64,000 bases of DNA from Planctomycetia bacterium (lineage in GTDB: Bacteria; Planctomycetota; Phycisphaerae; UBA1845; UTPLA1), in the NCBI GenBank assembly GCA_015200345.1, contig CP054187.1, positions 2,278,470-2,342,469 of the forward strand, read 5' to 3'. The notes beneath the pieces are model-generated. The model was not told where the DNA came from, ran no database searches, and saw nothing but the letters and a program-made list of their open reading frames with translations. The position numbers were made by a program, and so were the translations under genes. Of the stretch, positions 23,647 through 32,288 are shown piece by piece (position 1 is the stretch's first letter; each line of letters starts with the position of its first letter).

Positions 23647-26600
23647 TTACTTGTCTTCCTCGCGAATTCCCATTCCGCTTCGATCGGGGTATTTCGGCCG
23701 TTGCGGCGGGCGATAGGGATTGCGCTGCAATTCGCCGAGCATGTGCGCGATGGCCGCGTCGAGCTGCGGGTCGCCGCCGTCGACCATCATCGCCGGATCA
23801 TCCACGACTTCCATGTCGGGATCGACGCCGTGACCTTCGATGCCCCAGGTGCCGTCCTTCTTGTAGTATCCGAAGGTCGGCACGGTCGTGAACGCGCCGT
23901 CGATCAGGCCCGGATTGCCCGAGATGCCGATCAACCCGCCCCAGGTGCGCATGCCGATCAGCTTGCCCAGCCCGGACTGACGGAAGTATGCCGGGAACGC
24001 GTCACCGCCCGATCCGGCCAAGCCGTTGATCAGCATGCATTTCGGCCCCTGGTGGCTGTCCGGCGGCCACGGCCAATCGTGCCCGTCGCGCCGCGCCCAG
24101 TAATTGGTGATCGGCCGATTGAGCAGCTCGATGAAGCGCGTGGGAATCTGCCCGCCGCCGTTCCATCGTTCGTCGATGATCAGCGCCGCCTTGTCCACCT
24201 GGCCGTAGAATTGGCGGAACAGATCGTTCTGGCCATCGACGCCGGTGTTCGGGACGTAAATGTATCCAACCTTGCCGTCGGTTTTCTCTGCGACGTATGC
24301 GCGATTGCGCTCGATCCACGCGCGGTAGCGCAGGTTGCTCTCGTCGGAGAGCAACTTCACGACCACGTCGCGCGCCTTGTCGTCCATCGCCGGTTTGTCG
24401 CTCACCGTCAGCGTCACCGTCTGGTCGGCCAGCCCCTGGAAGCTTGCCCACGGATCGCGCGTCGCATCCACCGGCGCCCGGTTCACCGCCAGCAGGTAGT
24501 CGCCGACCTTCACATCGACGCCCGGCTGACTCAACGGCCCGCGTGCGTCGCTGTCCCACGGCGCGCCCTCGTAGATCTTCGAGATGCGATAGGCCGGCGC
24601 GCCGGGCAGCGGACCCGTATACAACTCAAAATCGCAGCCCAGCATGCCGACCGACACGCTGGGCTGGCCTTCCAGATCGCCGCCGCCGTAGTAGGTGTGC
24701 CCGGCGTTCAGCTCGGAGATCATCTCGGCCGCCACAAAGCCGACGTCTTCACGGCTCGCGCAGTCATCCAGCATCGTTGCGTACTGCTTATAGATCGCTT
24801 CCCAGTCGACGCCGTGCATGTGCGGGTCGTAGAAATAATCCCGCTGGAGCCGCCAGACCTCGGTGAGAATCTGCTTCCACTCCTCGCGCGGCGAGACCAT
24901 TGAACCCATACCGGCGGTAGAGATCGTCTTGTCCAGCTTCTGGTCCTTCGCGGCGTCGACGATCGCCATCTTGTTGTCCTTGCGGACGAGCAATTTCTTG
25001 CCATCGGACGAGATCGCAAAGAAGGCCGCGCCAGCCAGCACCGTGTTCTCTTCTTTCTTTTCGTCCGCCAGATCAAAAATGCGGATGGACGGCTCCGTCT
25101 CGGCGCCACGGCCCGCGAGGCGCGAGAAGATCAGCTTGCCGTCGTGCGCCACGGCAAGATTGCCGAAGCCGCCGTGCTTGATTTCCAACTGCACGGCGCG
25201 GCGCTCGAAATCTTCCAGCTCAATGATGACCGGCTTTTTCTCGTCCTTCTTCTCCCCGGGTTGCGAGGCCGGCTCGCTGGTGGCCGCGGACGCAGGCTGC
25301 GATTCCGCGGCGGCGCTGGTCGTCGCCTGACTCGAGGCGGGCTGGCTCGTCGCCGGCTGGGTGGTGGCCGGTTCTTCGTCGCTCTTGGGCGCGAACGGCA
25401 GCTTCACGTCCTTGCGCAGCGGCACGACGTACAGCAGGGCCGTTTCGTTGTACACAAAAGTCGTACCGAGGTCTTCGTAGCGCGGGCTGCTCCAGGCGCG
25501 GTTGCTGGCAAAGTAGAGAAAGTCCCCTGCGCGGTCGAAGGTCGGCGCCCAGTCGTTGAACATGCCCGAGGTAACCTGGTGCACCTTGCCCGAGGCCATC
25601 TCGTACAGGTAAATCGCCGACTGGCGGTTCAGGCCGCTCTTCGGGTAGGCGATCCAGCCGGAATCACGGCTCCAGCTCAATCGCGGGGCATTGGCCCACG
25701 GATCGGTGTCGATTACCTTTGTCTCTTTCTTCTCCACGTCGCACAGCAGGACGTTTCCGGCCTTGTCGGTAAAGGCGATGTGCTTCGAATCGGGCGACCA
25801 GGTGGGCGTGTAATAAAACGTCTTGCTTCCCCTGGTCAGTTGTTCCGGCTCGCCCTTTTCGTCCGCCGAGCGCCGATAAAGCTCGTACTCGCCCGTTGCG
25901 TCGGAGAAGTAAGCGATCCACTTGCCGTCCGGGCTCCACATCGGATCGCGGTCGAACACGCCGCTGCTGCGCGTCAGGTTTCTCGGCGAGCCGTGCTCGG
26001 CCGGCAGCGTCCAGATGTCGCCCCGCGCCTCGACGACGGCACGTTTGCCGGTCGCCGAAATGTCCAGCGCCGGCATGTTGCCCGCGACGTCCACGCGCCG
26101 CGGACGCAGCTTCGGCCGATCGCCCGGGATTGTGACCGACACGACCTTGTCGGATTTCGCGCCGAGGTTGAACAGGCGAAGCTCCGCGCCTACCTGGAAG
26201 ACGATTTCGCCTTCTCCGTTGGCCCCCGGACCGTTCGACGCCCACTTGATGTCGAAGTCCTTGTAGTGCGTGTGCTGCTGTGTGCGGCCGTTTGTCGTGT
26301 CATACGACCAGATGTTCTGGCGATGCTCCGGCCCCGCGTCGCTTAGATAGTAGACGATCTGCCCCTGCCACATCGGCTGGGTGTCGGTGCCCTCCCACGT
26401 TGTCATCTGCTTCGATTGTTTCGTCTTCAGGTTGAACAGCCAGATGTCGGTGGCCATGCCGCCGCGGTAGCGCTTCCACGTGCGGAAGTCGGTCGTGTGC
26501 GGCGTATAGGCCAGCCACTCGCCATCGGCACTGATCGCCGCCGTCGCGCCATAAGGCACAGGCAGTTTCACGGGCAATCCGCCCGCCGCGTCCACCGTGA

Positions 26601-27075
26601 AAAGCTGCATCTGTCTCCGCAGCCCGGCCAAGCCGTTTGTATAGAAAAGCAGCCGGTCGCCGGTCGCGCCTTCGGCGACGAGGCCCGCGTGCGCCGCCGG
26701 AACCCAGTCGCACATCGTCTCGCCGTCGGGGTGATGCGTGATGCGCTTCGGCGGACCGCCCTCGACCGGCACGACGTATAAATCTCTATTGCCGTCGTAA
26801 TTCCCGACGAAGGCGATGTGCGCGCCGTCGGGGCTGAACCGCGGGAACAGCTCCGTCCCCGGCGGACTGGCCAGCGGCGCCGCCATGCCTCCCTCGCGCG
26901 AGACGACCCAGATGTCATTCGCGTACACGAACGCGATCTTGTCGCGGCTCACGTCGGGGTAGCGCAGCATCCCGCCATGCGGCCGGATTTGTGCCGCCGC
27001 CGACAGGGCGAAGCAAAAGACGAACAGGACTGGGCAACAGAAATGTAACGCGCGGGAAACTACCGAACGGTGCAT
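23647..27075 (-). CDS. Secreted tricorn-type protease (PD40 propeller + PDZ + S41 peptidase)
   Basis: This 1142-residue protein cleaves peptides to short oligomers in its archaeal homologue. The order is a signal peptide (MHRSVVSRALHFCCPVLFVF, cut near SAAAQ), WD40-like PD40 beta-propeller repeats (about residues 30-590, such as PRFSPDGAHIAFVG and PMWSPDGKWIAYFSD), a low-complexity Thr/Gln/Ser/Ala linker (about 565-640), a second propeller-type segment, the C1 helical domain with the catalytic His (DPHMHGVDW), a PDZ domain, and the S41 core with the nucleophile in GSGGDAFPAYFR. The ATG at 27075 is chosen because GAGGAGA lies five bases upstream and it begins the signal peptide. An upstream in-frame start at 27183 lacks both. 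Unlike archaeal cytoplasmic tricorn, this one should be exported. Confidence 0.92.
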   Translation of the reverse strand: MHRSVVSRALHFCCPVLFVFCFALSAAAQIRPHGGMLRYPDVSRDKIAFVYANDIWVVSREGGMAAPLASPPGTELFPRFSPDGAHIAFVGNYDGNRDLYVVPVEGGPPKRITHHPDGETMCDWVPAAHAGLVAEGATGDRLLFYTNGLAGLRRQMQLFTVDAAGGLPVKLPVPYGATAAISADGEWLAYTPHTTDFRTWKRYRGGMATDIWLFNLKTKQSKQMTTWEGTDTQPMWQGQIVYYLSDAGPEHRQNIWSYDTTNGRTQQHTHYKDFDIKWASNGPGANGEGEIVFQVGAELRLFNLGAKSDKVVSVTIPGDRPKLRPRRVDVAGNMPALDISATGKRAVVEARGDIWTLPAEHGSPRNLTRSSGVFDRDPMWSPDGKWIAYFSDATGEYELYRRSADEKGEPEQLTRGSKTFYYTPTWSPDSKHIAFTDKAGNVLLCDVEKKETKVIDTDPWANAPRLSWSRDSGWIAYPKSGLNRQSAIYLYEMASGKVHQVTSGMFNDWAPTFDRAGDFLYFASNRAWSSPRYEDLGTTFVYNETALLYVVPLRKDVKLPFAPKSDEEPATTQPATSQPASSQATTSAAAESQPASAATSEPASQPGEKKDEKKPVIIELEDFERRAVQLEIKHGGFGNLAVAHDGKLIFSRLAGRGAETEPSIRIFDLADEKKEENTVLAGAAFFAISSDGKKLLVRKDNKMAIVDAAKDQKLDKTISTAGMGSMVSPREEWKQILTEVWRLQRDYFYDPHMHGVDWEAIYKQYATMLDDCASREDVGFVAAEMISELNAGHTYYGGGDLEGQPSVSVGMLGCDFELYTGPLPGAPAYRISKIYEGAPWDSDARGPLSQPGVDVKVGDYLLAVNRAPVDATRDPWASFQGLADQTVTLTVSDKPAMDDKARDVVVKLLSDESNLRYRAWIERNRAYVAEKTDGKVGYIYVPNTGVDGQNDLFRQFYGQVDKAALIIDERWNGGGQIPTRFIELLNRPITNYWARRDGHDWPWPPDSHQGPKCMLINGLAGSGGDAFPAYFRQSGLGKLIGMRTWGGLIGISGNPGLIDGAFTTVPTFGYYKKDGTWGIEGHGVDPDMEVVDDPAMMVDGGDPQLDAAIAHMLGELQRNPYRPPQRPKYPDRSGMGIREEDK

Positions 27076-27199
27076 CGATTCTCCTCGAGTAGAACGGTCG
27101 CCGCCCAAAGCATAACCGCTCTTACTCGATTCGAGCAGGCTGATCGCGCCGGCTCCGGCGAGGGCCGCCTCACGGGGGATCAATTCCCGAGTGCGGCCT

Positions 27200-28135
27200 T
27201 CAGACGTGCATCAGCTCCTCGTGTTGCGACCTCCGCTCACGCGGCAGGATCGGCTTGTCGGCGGGCTTGACAGGGATCGTCGCTTTCGCGAAGCGCCGGC
27301 GAAGCCGCCGACCGGCCCACAATAGGAACCCCGCACCGATGACGCCCGCATCTAACACGACCATGCAGGTGTATTTCGGGTAGGTGTACCAGAGCGGCCG
27401 CACGGGGAGATAGGGTCCGTTCTCGCCCCAGATGGCGACCAGCGCCTTGTAGGCCGGCCAGCGCAGCGCGCCCAGCCACTTGTAATTGAAGTAATAGGCG
27501 TAATCGAAATTGTACAGGTCGTAGGGAAGGGGCACGGTGTATTCCTTGCCGTTGGGTCCCCACCCGTAGGCGAAGCCGGTGACCGCGTTGCGCACGAACA
27601 AGTCGCGGTCCTTGTGCAACTCCTTGAGCGTCGCCGGTCTGCCGTCTTCGTGCTGATAGATGACGCCGTTGGTAGGGCCGACGATTCCATGCGTGCCGGC
27701 GTAGTCGACCTCGATCACACTGTGAAGGCCGAGCAGATTGGCATCGTGCTGGACGACCATTCGCGAGCTGATCCCGTGTGCGGCGAGCAGCGCCATGAAG
27801 GCGCGGCTGTTGGACTGGCAGGGGCCGAGGTGGTGCGTGCCATATTCCAGGATTGGTCTCGGGCCGATCCGGAACGGATTGTAGAGATAATTCAGCCGGA
27901 CCCAGAAGGGAAAGTGTTCGACTTCTTCTCGCGTCGGATGGTAGATCTCATCACGCACATAGCGTGACACGGCGCGGACGACTTCAACGTCGGGTGTGCC
28001 GGGCGGGGCAATCTTGAATGCGATGTCGCGGATGAAAGCGCTGTCCGCCTGCGCACTGAAATAAAGCGCCGCATTGGCCAACAGGACCAGCGCGACGAAG
28101 CAAGCCGGTTTGCTCCAGCGTCTCGAACGATTCAC
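27200..28135 (-). CDS. Membrane-anchored transglutaminase-like protein
   Basis: The 311-residue protein has an N-terminal signal anchor (ACFVALVLLANAALYFSA), a transglutaminase-like fold and a C-terminal transmembrane helix (VLDAGVIGAGFLLWAG) with a basic tail. The likely nucleophile is the Cys of HHLGPCQSNSRAFMALLAAHG, followed by His in GLHSVIEVDYAG. The third residue (Asp or Asn) may be in HGIVGPTNG. Related bacterial domains act as cysteine peptidases or amidases in the envelope. I chose GTG 28135, which starts directly at the basic part of the signal anchor. An in-frame ATG at 28210 lies inside a candidate -10 box and would add a non-signal-like leader. It lies upstream of the tricorn protease on the same strand. 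Confidence 0.7.
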   Translation of the reverse strand: MNRSRRWSKPACFVALVLLANAALYFSAQADSAFIRDIAFKIAPPGTPDVEVVRAVSRYVRDEIYHPTREEVEHFPFWVRLNYLYNPFRIGPRPILEYGTHHLGPCQSNSRAFMALLAAHGISSRMVVQHDANLLGLHSVIEVDYAGTHGIVGPTNGVIYQHEDGRPATLKELHKDRDLFVRNAVTGFAYGWGPNGKEYTVPLPYDLYNFDYAYYFNYKWLGALRWPAYKALVAIWGENGPYLPVRPLWYTYPKYTCMVVLDAGVIGAGFLLWAGRRLRRRFAKATIPVKPADKPILPRERRSQHEELMHV

Positions 28136-28208
28136 ACTCTCTACCCAAACCCTGTCGAGCGGCGTGCCGTAGGCGCTGGCACACGGCGCGAAATCCACGA
28201 CACCTTGC

Positions 28209-28236
28209 ATTCTAACGCGAAACGCAGGGTTCCCAA
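28209..28236 (-). promoter_or_regulatory. Candidate promoter of the transglutaminase-like gene
   Basis: TTGGGA, a 16-bp spacer and TAGAAT on the minus strand. The -10 box overlaps the ATG at 28210, arguing that translation starts downstream at GTG 28135. Confidence 0.4.
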
Positions 28237-28412
28237 CCGGAATGCAGAAAATATTCTGGGGTGGAAGGTCACGGGCGTCCGGCGCGATCTCGTGCGTGGG
28301 TATGAGTCCGCACAGTGGCCGATTTCCGAGCAGGAACGGTACAAATCATGACGTTTTCGGGCCTTCCTGCGGCCCCGCCGTTGCGAGGAAAATTGGACCT
28401 ACCGGCAGCATT

Positions 28413-29873
28413 TTAGCGACCTTTGTTGTCGGCAATGCCGCCCGTTCCGAGAAGCCAAGTCAGCATGGCGTTAGCGAAAATTTGATTGCCCCGCTCGTTG
28501 AAGTGCATGTCGCTCGGCCAGCGCGTGGATTCGCCGGCCTCGTTGGCGCGGATCAACGCTTCCCCAAGATCGACGTAGCCCAAGGACTCGTCCCGGCAAA
28601 GGGTCTCGAGCCGGGCCGACAGGGGGGCATCCGCGCGATCAAAATATTTACATATATCTACTATAACCAGTTTCGCGCCGCCTTTGTCCGCCGCGCGACC
28701 CAGTGCGGTCAGGATACGCAGGTTCAGTTCCAAGGCCTCGCCAGGCACGCTTACCTCGCGCCGTGCGACGCGCTGCCGCCTTTGCTGAAGCTGTACAAGC
28801 CCTTCGTAAGCTGGAACCAGGACACGCGTGAGCAGAAACGAACGACGGGCTTTTGGCTTGATCCGGTGTCCGCCGAAAGGGCCTTCGATCAGGGCGCGCT
28901 GTAAATCGACAAACCGCTCATAGTCGGCGGGGGGATGCAACGCCAGCCCGGCCCCCTCCAGTGAAAACGTCGGACGAATCCAAAGCCGTTCCTGTTCGCG
29001 GCCTGGAAACGCACCACCTTCGTAGGCCGTCACCGTCCGCACCATGTGAAATCCCGCGACCAGGACAAATACATAATCCGGCTGATAGCGCCGGGCGTGA
29101 TGCTCCCACGTCATCAAACATTGCCCCACGCCGTAATTCGACACGCCGAAATTGAGGACTTCGTATTGTCGGACACCGCCGGCGGGGGATTCGACGCCGG
29201 CAGACTTTCCGTTTAACGCACGCTCCAGCATCTGCCCGGCCGTCTGCTCCCATGGCACCTGCATTGCTTCAACCATCGAATCACCAAGCAGCGCGATTCG
29301 CGTCACGCCTGCGGGCTTCGACTCGACCCACTCACGATCCCGAAAGCCCTGCGAATTGAACTTCATCGGGACGCTGAAATCGATGGCGTACCACTCGTGT
29401 CCGCCCCAGGTCAGCTCCATGCCCGGCACATGAATCCAGCCCAAATCGCGATCCGGCTGAAGAAAGAGCACATCGTGTGCAGGACGGCTGCCTGCGTAGA
29501 GTTGTCCGCCGATCTCCGTGCACACGGCGCCCAGGATGCCCGCCGCGGCTATCGGCGCCAGGGCGAAGAGTGCTCGGCGGCCGAACCGCGCCAGCAGCAG
29601 ACCCACAAACAGCACCGTTGCGCCGACCGTGCACAGGATGACAAAATAAGGAAGCGACCAGCGGCCAAGAATCCACCCCCCGCTCGAGCGGCGCATCGCC
29701 AGCGGTATCACGGCCAGGGCGGTTGCGAGCAGCGCGTAGGCATACCCCTTCGTGGGACTGCGCGGCGTTGGCCGATGGATCGGCGCGGCCAGTCCAGGGG
29801 AAGGGACCGGAGCTGTTGCGGGGCCGCTGGTTGCGGTTGGATTGCCGTAATCAGGCGGCAGCGCGGTACTCAT
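28413..29873 (-). CDS. Membrane protein with SGNH/GDSL-hydrolase-like domain
   Basis: The 486-residue protein starts with a Pro/Thr/Ala-rich segment and three transmembrane helices (residues of about 43-150). The extracytoplasmic part carries SGNH motifs: block I RIALLGDSMVEAMQVPW with the catalytic Ser, an Asn-containing NFGVSNYGVGQC, and a C-terminal SDMHFNERGNQIFA with the Asp/His pair. This arrangement resembles AlgX/AlgJ or acyl-ester hydrolases that add or remove acyl groups on polysaccharides or lipids. The ATG at 29873 is chosen. The frame stays open further upstream through the divergent STAS gene, but without coding character. The substrate is unknown. Confidence 0.75.
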   Translation of the reverse strand: MSTALPPDYGNPTATSGPATAPVPSPGLAAPIHRPTPRSPTKGYAYALLATALAVIPLAMRRSSGGWILGRWSLPYFVILCTVGATVLFVGLLLARFGRRALFALAPIAAAGILGAVCTEIGGQLYAGSRPAHDVLFLQPDRDLGWIHVPGMELTWGGHEWYAIDFSVPMKFNSQGFRDREWVESKPAGVTRIALLGDSMVEAMQVPWEQTAGQMLERALNGKSAGVESPAGGVRQYEVLNFGVSNYGVGQCLMTWEHHARRYQPDYVFVLVAGFHMVRTVTAYEGGAFPGREQERLWIRPTFSLEGAGLALHPPADYERFVDLQRALIEGPFGGHRIKPKARRSFLLTRVLVPAYEGLVQLQQRRQRVARREVSVPGEALELNLRILTALGRAADKGGAKLVIVDICKYFDRADAPLSARLETLCRDESLGYVDLGEALIRANEAGESTRWPSDMHFNERGNQIFANAMLTWLLGTGGIADNKGR

Positions 29874-30014
29874 ACTGGTTAGCCTATTCGCTGTTGCCTG
29901 CTTTGGCGAACCCGGCGACGCGTCGCAGAAAAGAACGGGGCCTGGAAGCGGAATCCGCAGTTCATGTGGCATCGCGCGTGTGCGGGAAGGTCTTCGAGCC
30001 GGGAGGCTGGCAGC

Positions 30015-30353
30015 GTGAGCGGGCTTCAATGTCAGGTGCGGCGTCACGACAAGGGATTCGTGGCGCGGTTGAAGGGAACGTTCGGCTCCGTGGAGACGGA
30101 CACGCTGGACAAGGAGTTGGTTCCGGCGCTGGGGGCCGCGCCGGGTCGAATCATCCTCGATCTGTCCGGGCTGGAGATGCTCGGCAGCGCCGGGGTGGGG
30201 GCGATGCTCAAGCTGCGCCGCAAGGTGGACGAAGCCGGCGGCAAGCTCGTGCTGGCCGACGCGCCGGAGAACATCATGAAGATTCTCGAGTTCTCCGAAT
30301 TGCACCGCGTGTTCACGACCGCGTTGACGGTCGACAGCGCGATGCACGATTAG
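30015..30353 (+). CDS. STAS-domain anti-anti-sigma factor-like protein
   Basis: The 112-residue protein is a single STAS domain, as in SpoIIAA/RsbV. Those proteins bind anti-sigma kinases and are switched by phosphorylation of one Ser or Thr. The core motif IILDLSGLEMLGSAGVGAML contains the expected phosphosite serine (GSAG). The GTG start at 30015 is chosen because GGGAGG sits nine bases upstream; the open frame begins earlier at 29964 without a ribosome binding site. No anti-sigma kinase or sigma gene is adjacent, so partners must be encoded elsewhere. It is divergent from the SGNH protein gene. Confidence 0.85.
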   Translation: MSGLQCQVRRHDKGFVARLKGTFGSVETDTLDKELVPALGAAPGRIILDLSGLEMLGSAGVGAMLKLRRKVDEAGGKLVLADAPENIMKILEFSELHRVFTTALTVDSAMHD

Positions 30354-30411
30354 CGCGGCGGGTGTTGGAGTGCGGCCCGCGGAAGCGCAAAGACCGAGCG
30401 AACCCCATGCC

Positions 30412-31449
30412 TCATGGTCGCGGCCCGGTCTTAACCGCCTGCCAGCCGTAATCAAAATACTGATGTAGAAATGTACCGTCGGCCCGCACGTCGATGATGC
30501 CGAAGCCTTCCTCGACGCCGCGGTACGATCCCTTCCACCAGCCGGCGCAGACCGCACCGTCGTTGATGAAGGTGATTCCGTTCAGCTCGCACCGGTCGCG
30601 CTCGTGAATGTGCCCCGACAGGCACAACTGAACGTTGCGCGTCAGGTAGAGCGGCAGGCGCTTGGGCCCATCGGTGCAGACGAGCGAGTTTTGCAGCTTC
30701 CAGTGGATGCCGTCGATCAACTGTTCGTGGCCGTAGGGCGTCGCGGTGACCGTCGGGATGTGCTCGCAAAGGATGATCGGCGTGGCCGGGTCGGTCGCAG
30801 CGAATTCGGCCTTGAGCCAGTCGAATTGTTCATCGTCAAGCCGGCCCTCGTAGGGGTAGCGGGTCGTGCCGCCGGGCTGGAGATTGTCGAGACAGAAGAA
30901 CCGCCAGCCTTTGTGCGAAAAAGTGTGCCACGTTCGAGGCAGCCCCAGCTCGTCGCCATACAGCGCCTTGCCGTAGCCGGCGGCGTCGGGTTTGAGGCCG
31001 CTCTTTTCCGACCAGCCGAGGATGTCATGGTTGCCGATGGTGTGATACACGGGCAGGTCGGTGTGGTCGTCGAGGATTTTCTTGAAGAGCGCGAACTGCG
31101 CGTGGGCCTTTTCGCGGTCGACCTCCAGCGCGTCCCAGATGAGATCGCCGCCGGTGAGAATGAAATCGGGCCGGGGTTTGAGATTGTTGGCGGCTTTCAG
31201 CGCGGCGGCGAAGCCCTGGTCGCCGCGCCGCTCGGTGGTGACGTGGATGTCAGTGAAGTGGACAAACCGAAACGCCTGCGGTCGGGAGGCGGTGGCGCTC
31301 CCTCGCGGTGCACCGGTTTGATCGCCGTTTCCCCCCGCGCCGGTCAATTCCATCGCCCGCGCGATCGGTGCGAACGGATCAAGCGCGGCGGTCGCAGCAC
31401 CGGCGACGGCGGTCTTCAGTAAATCGCGTCGAGTTGGCTTCTGTGGCAT
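30412..31449 (-). CDS. Tat-exported calcineurin-like metallophosphoesterase
   Basis: This 345-residue protein has a twin-arginine signal (PTRRDLLKTAVAGAATAA), so it is probably exported folded. All metallophosphoesterase motifs are present in order: DIH in VHFTDIHVT, GGDLIWD, GNHD in TIGNHDILGW, the distal His in CEHIP, and GHIHERD. These bind a two-metal centre that hydrolyses phosphomono- or diesters. The length and motif spacing suggest a single-domain enzyme. The substrate is not predictable. It follows the NYN gene by only 21 bp on the same strand and converges on the STAS gene. Confidence 0.88.
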   Translation of the reverse strand: MPQKPTRRDLLKTAVAGAATAALDPFAPIARAMELTGAGGNGDQTGAPRGSATASRPQAFRFVHFTDIHVTTERRGDQGFAAALKAANNLKPRPDFILTGGDLIWDALEVDREKAHAQFALFKKILDDHTDLPVYHTIGNHDILGWSEKSGLKPDAAGYGKALYGDELGLPRTWHTFSHKGWRFFCLDNLQPGGTTRYPYEGRLDDEQFDWLKAEFAATDPATPIILCEHIPTVTATPYGHEQLIDGIHWKLQNSLVCTDGPKRLPLYLTRNVQLCLSGHIHERDRCELNGITFINDGAVCAGWWKGSYRGVEEGFGIIDVRADGTFLHQYFDYGWQAVKTGPRP

Positions 31450-31470
31450 CCGATGGTTCCAGCTATTTTG

Positions 31471-32097
31471 TTACCACGCTGACGGCTTGGTGATTGTTCC
31501 GCCGTGGCCGTCAGGCAACGTGACCGGGAACTGGCAACGCGGCAACAAAGCCAAAGGAAACGTCCTGTTCTTATCCGCCGCCGAACGTAGTTCTACGGCC
31601 GCGCCGCGTGCAGCATTTCGAGTCGGCACATAGACAATGAGTTGCTTTTTGGGGAACCGAAGCTTGGTGAAATTCAGCGCGGGTACTAGGTCCGAGTCTC
31701 CGCTGATGACGACAAAGCGATCCGCAGCGTCTTGGTATGCGTCATCGACCAAATGGACGGCGATGCTCACGTCGGTGCGTTTTTCTTCCGCTGCTACGTA
31801 TCGCCTTGGGCCGCTGTATGTACAAGATGCTACTCGGCAGGTCAGATTCTTGTTTTTGAACTTGCCGAGAACGATATGAACCTTCGGGCATGTTGCTAGG
31901 GCCCGTAAGTAAACCAACTGGTTGGCTTGTGTAGGTCCGCTCACGATGGCCGTAAAATACTTGATGGTTTGGATATCGTCGTCCTGGCGCAATCGCTCGC
32001 ACAACCTCTGAATGTTCAGCCATTTGTCCGTTGTTCCTCGGACCGCGCCATAGTAAAAATTGAAACCGTCAATGTAGATGATGCTTCGGCGACCCAT
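31471..32097 (-). CDS. NYN-domain (LabA/PIN-like) putative ribonuclease
   Basis: This 208-residue protein has a NYN domain of the PIN-like nuclease fold: IIYIDGFNFYYG at the N-terminus with the first acidic residue, a middle EKRTDVSIAVHLVDDA, and VVISGDSDLVPAL with the remaining aspartates. Members cleave RNA or take part in RNA surveillance. ATG 32097 is chosen; an in-frame start at 32157 would read through a terminator hairpin. Base composition is visibly less GC-rich than in its neighbours, with mixed third positions, suggesting a different origin. It sits between the ruvB terminator and the phosphoesterase gene. Such genes often travel with mobile or defence islands, but no partner is visible here. 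Confidence 0.85.
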   Translation of the reverse strand: MGRRSIIYIDGFNFYYGAVRGTTDKWLNIQRLCERLRQDDDIQTIKYFTAIVSGPTQANQLVYLRALATCPKVHIVLGKFKNKNLTCRVASCTYSGPRRYVAAEEKRTDVSIAVHLVDDAYQDAADRFVVISGDSDLVPALNFTKLRFPKKQLIVYVPTRNAARGAAVELRSAADKNRTFPLALLPRCQFPVTLPDGHGGTITKPSAW

Positions 32098-32126
32098 GAC
32101 ACATACGAGGATAATGCCGGCAGCCC

Positions 32127-32154
32127 AAAAAAACAGGCAGCCATGTAGGCTGCC
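32127..32154 (-). terminator. Intrinsic terminator after the ruv genes
   Basis: On the minus strand, a perfect 7-bp stem GGCAGCC/GGCTGCC with loop TACAT is followed by TG and a run of seven T. It lies 135 bp after the ruvB stop codon and just before the NYN gene, so it should end the long ispH-to-ruvB transcription block. The surrounding gap 32158-32288 is AT-richer than average. Confidence 0.8.
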
Positions 32155-32288
32155 CAACCGGCGTGTAGCCGGGGAGTCGTTTGTAATCCTGCTGGATCAT
32201 ACACCGCGTTCTCGATTTGTCAAGTCGATCCATTCATGGCCATCAATCCAATATGCAGGATGCGCCCGGGACGCACCCTGCGACGGCC

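Noticed and set aside
29874-30557. Upstream extension of the SGNH protein frame
   Set aside because: It would run antisense through the STAS gene and adds Arg/His-rich sequence with no signal. ATG 29873 begins a plausible N-terminus.
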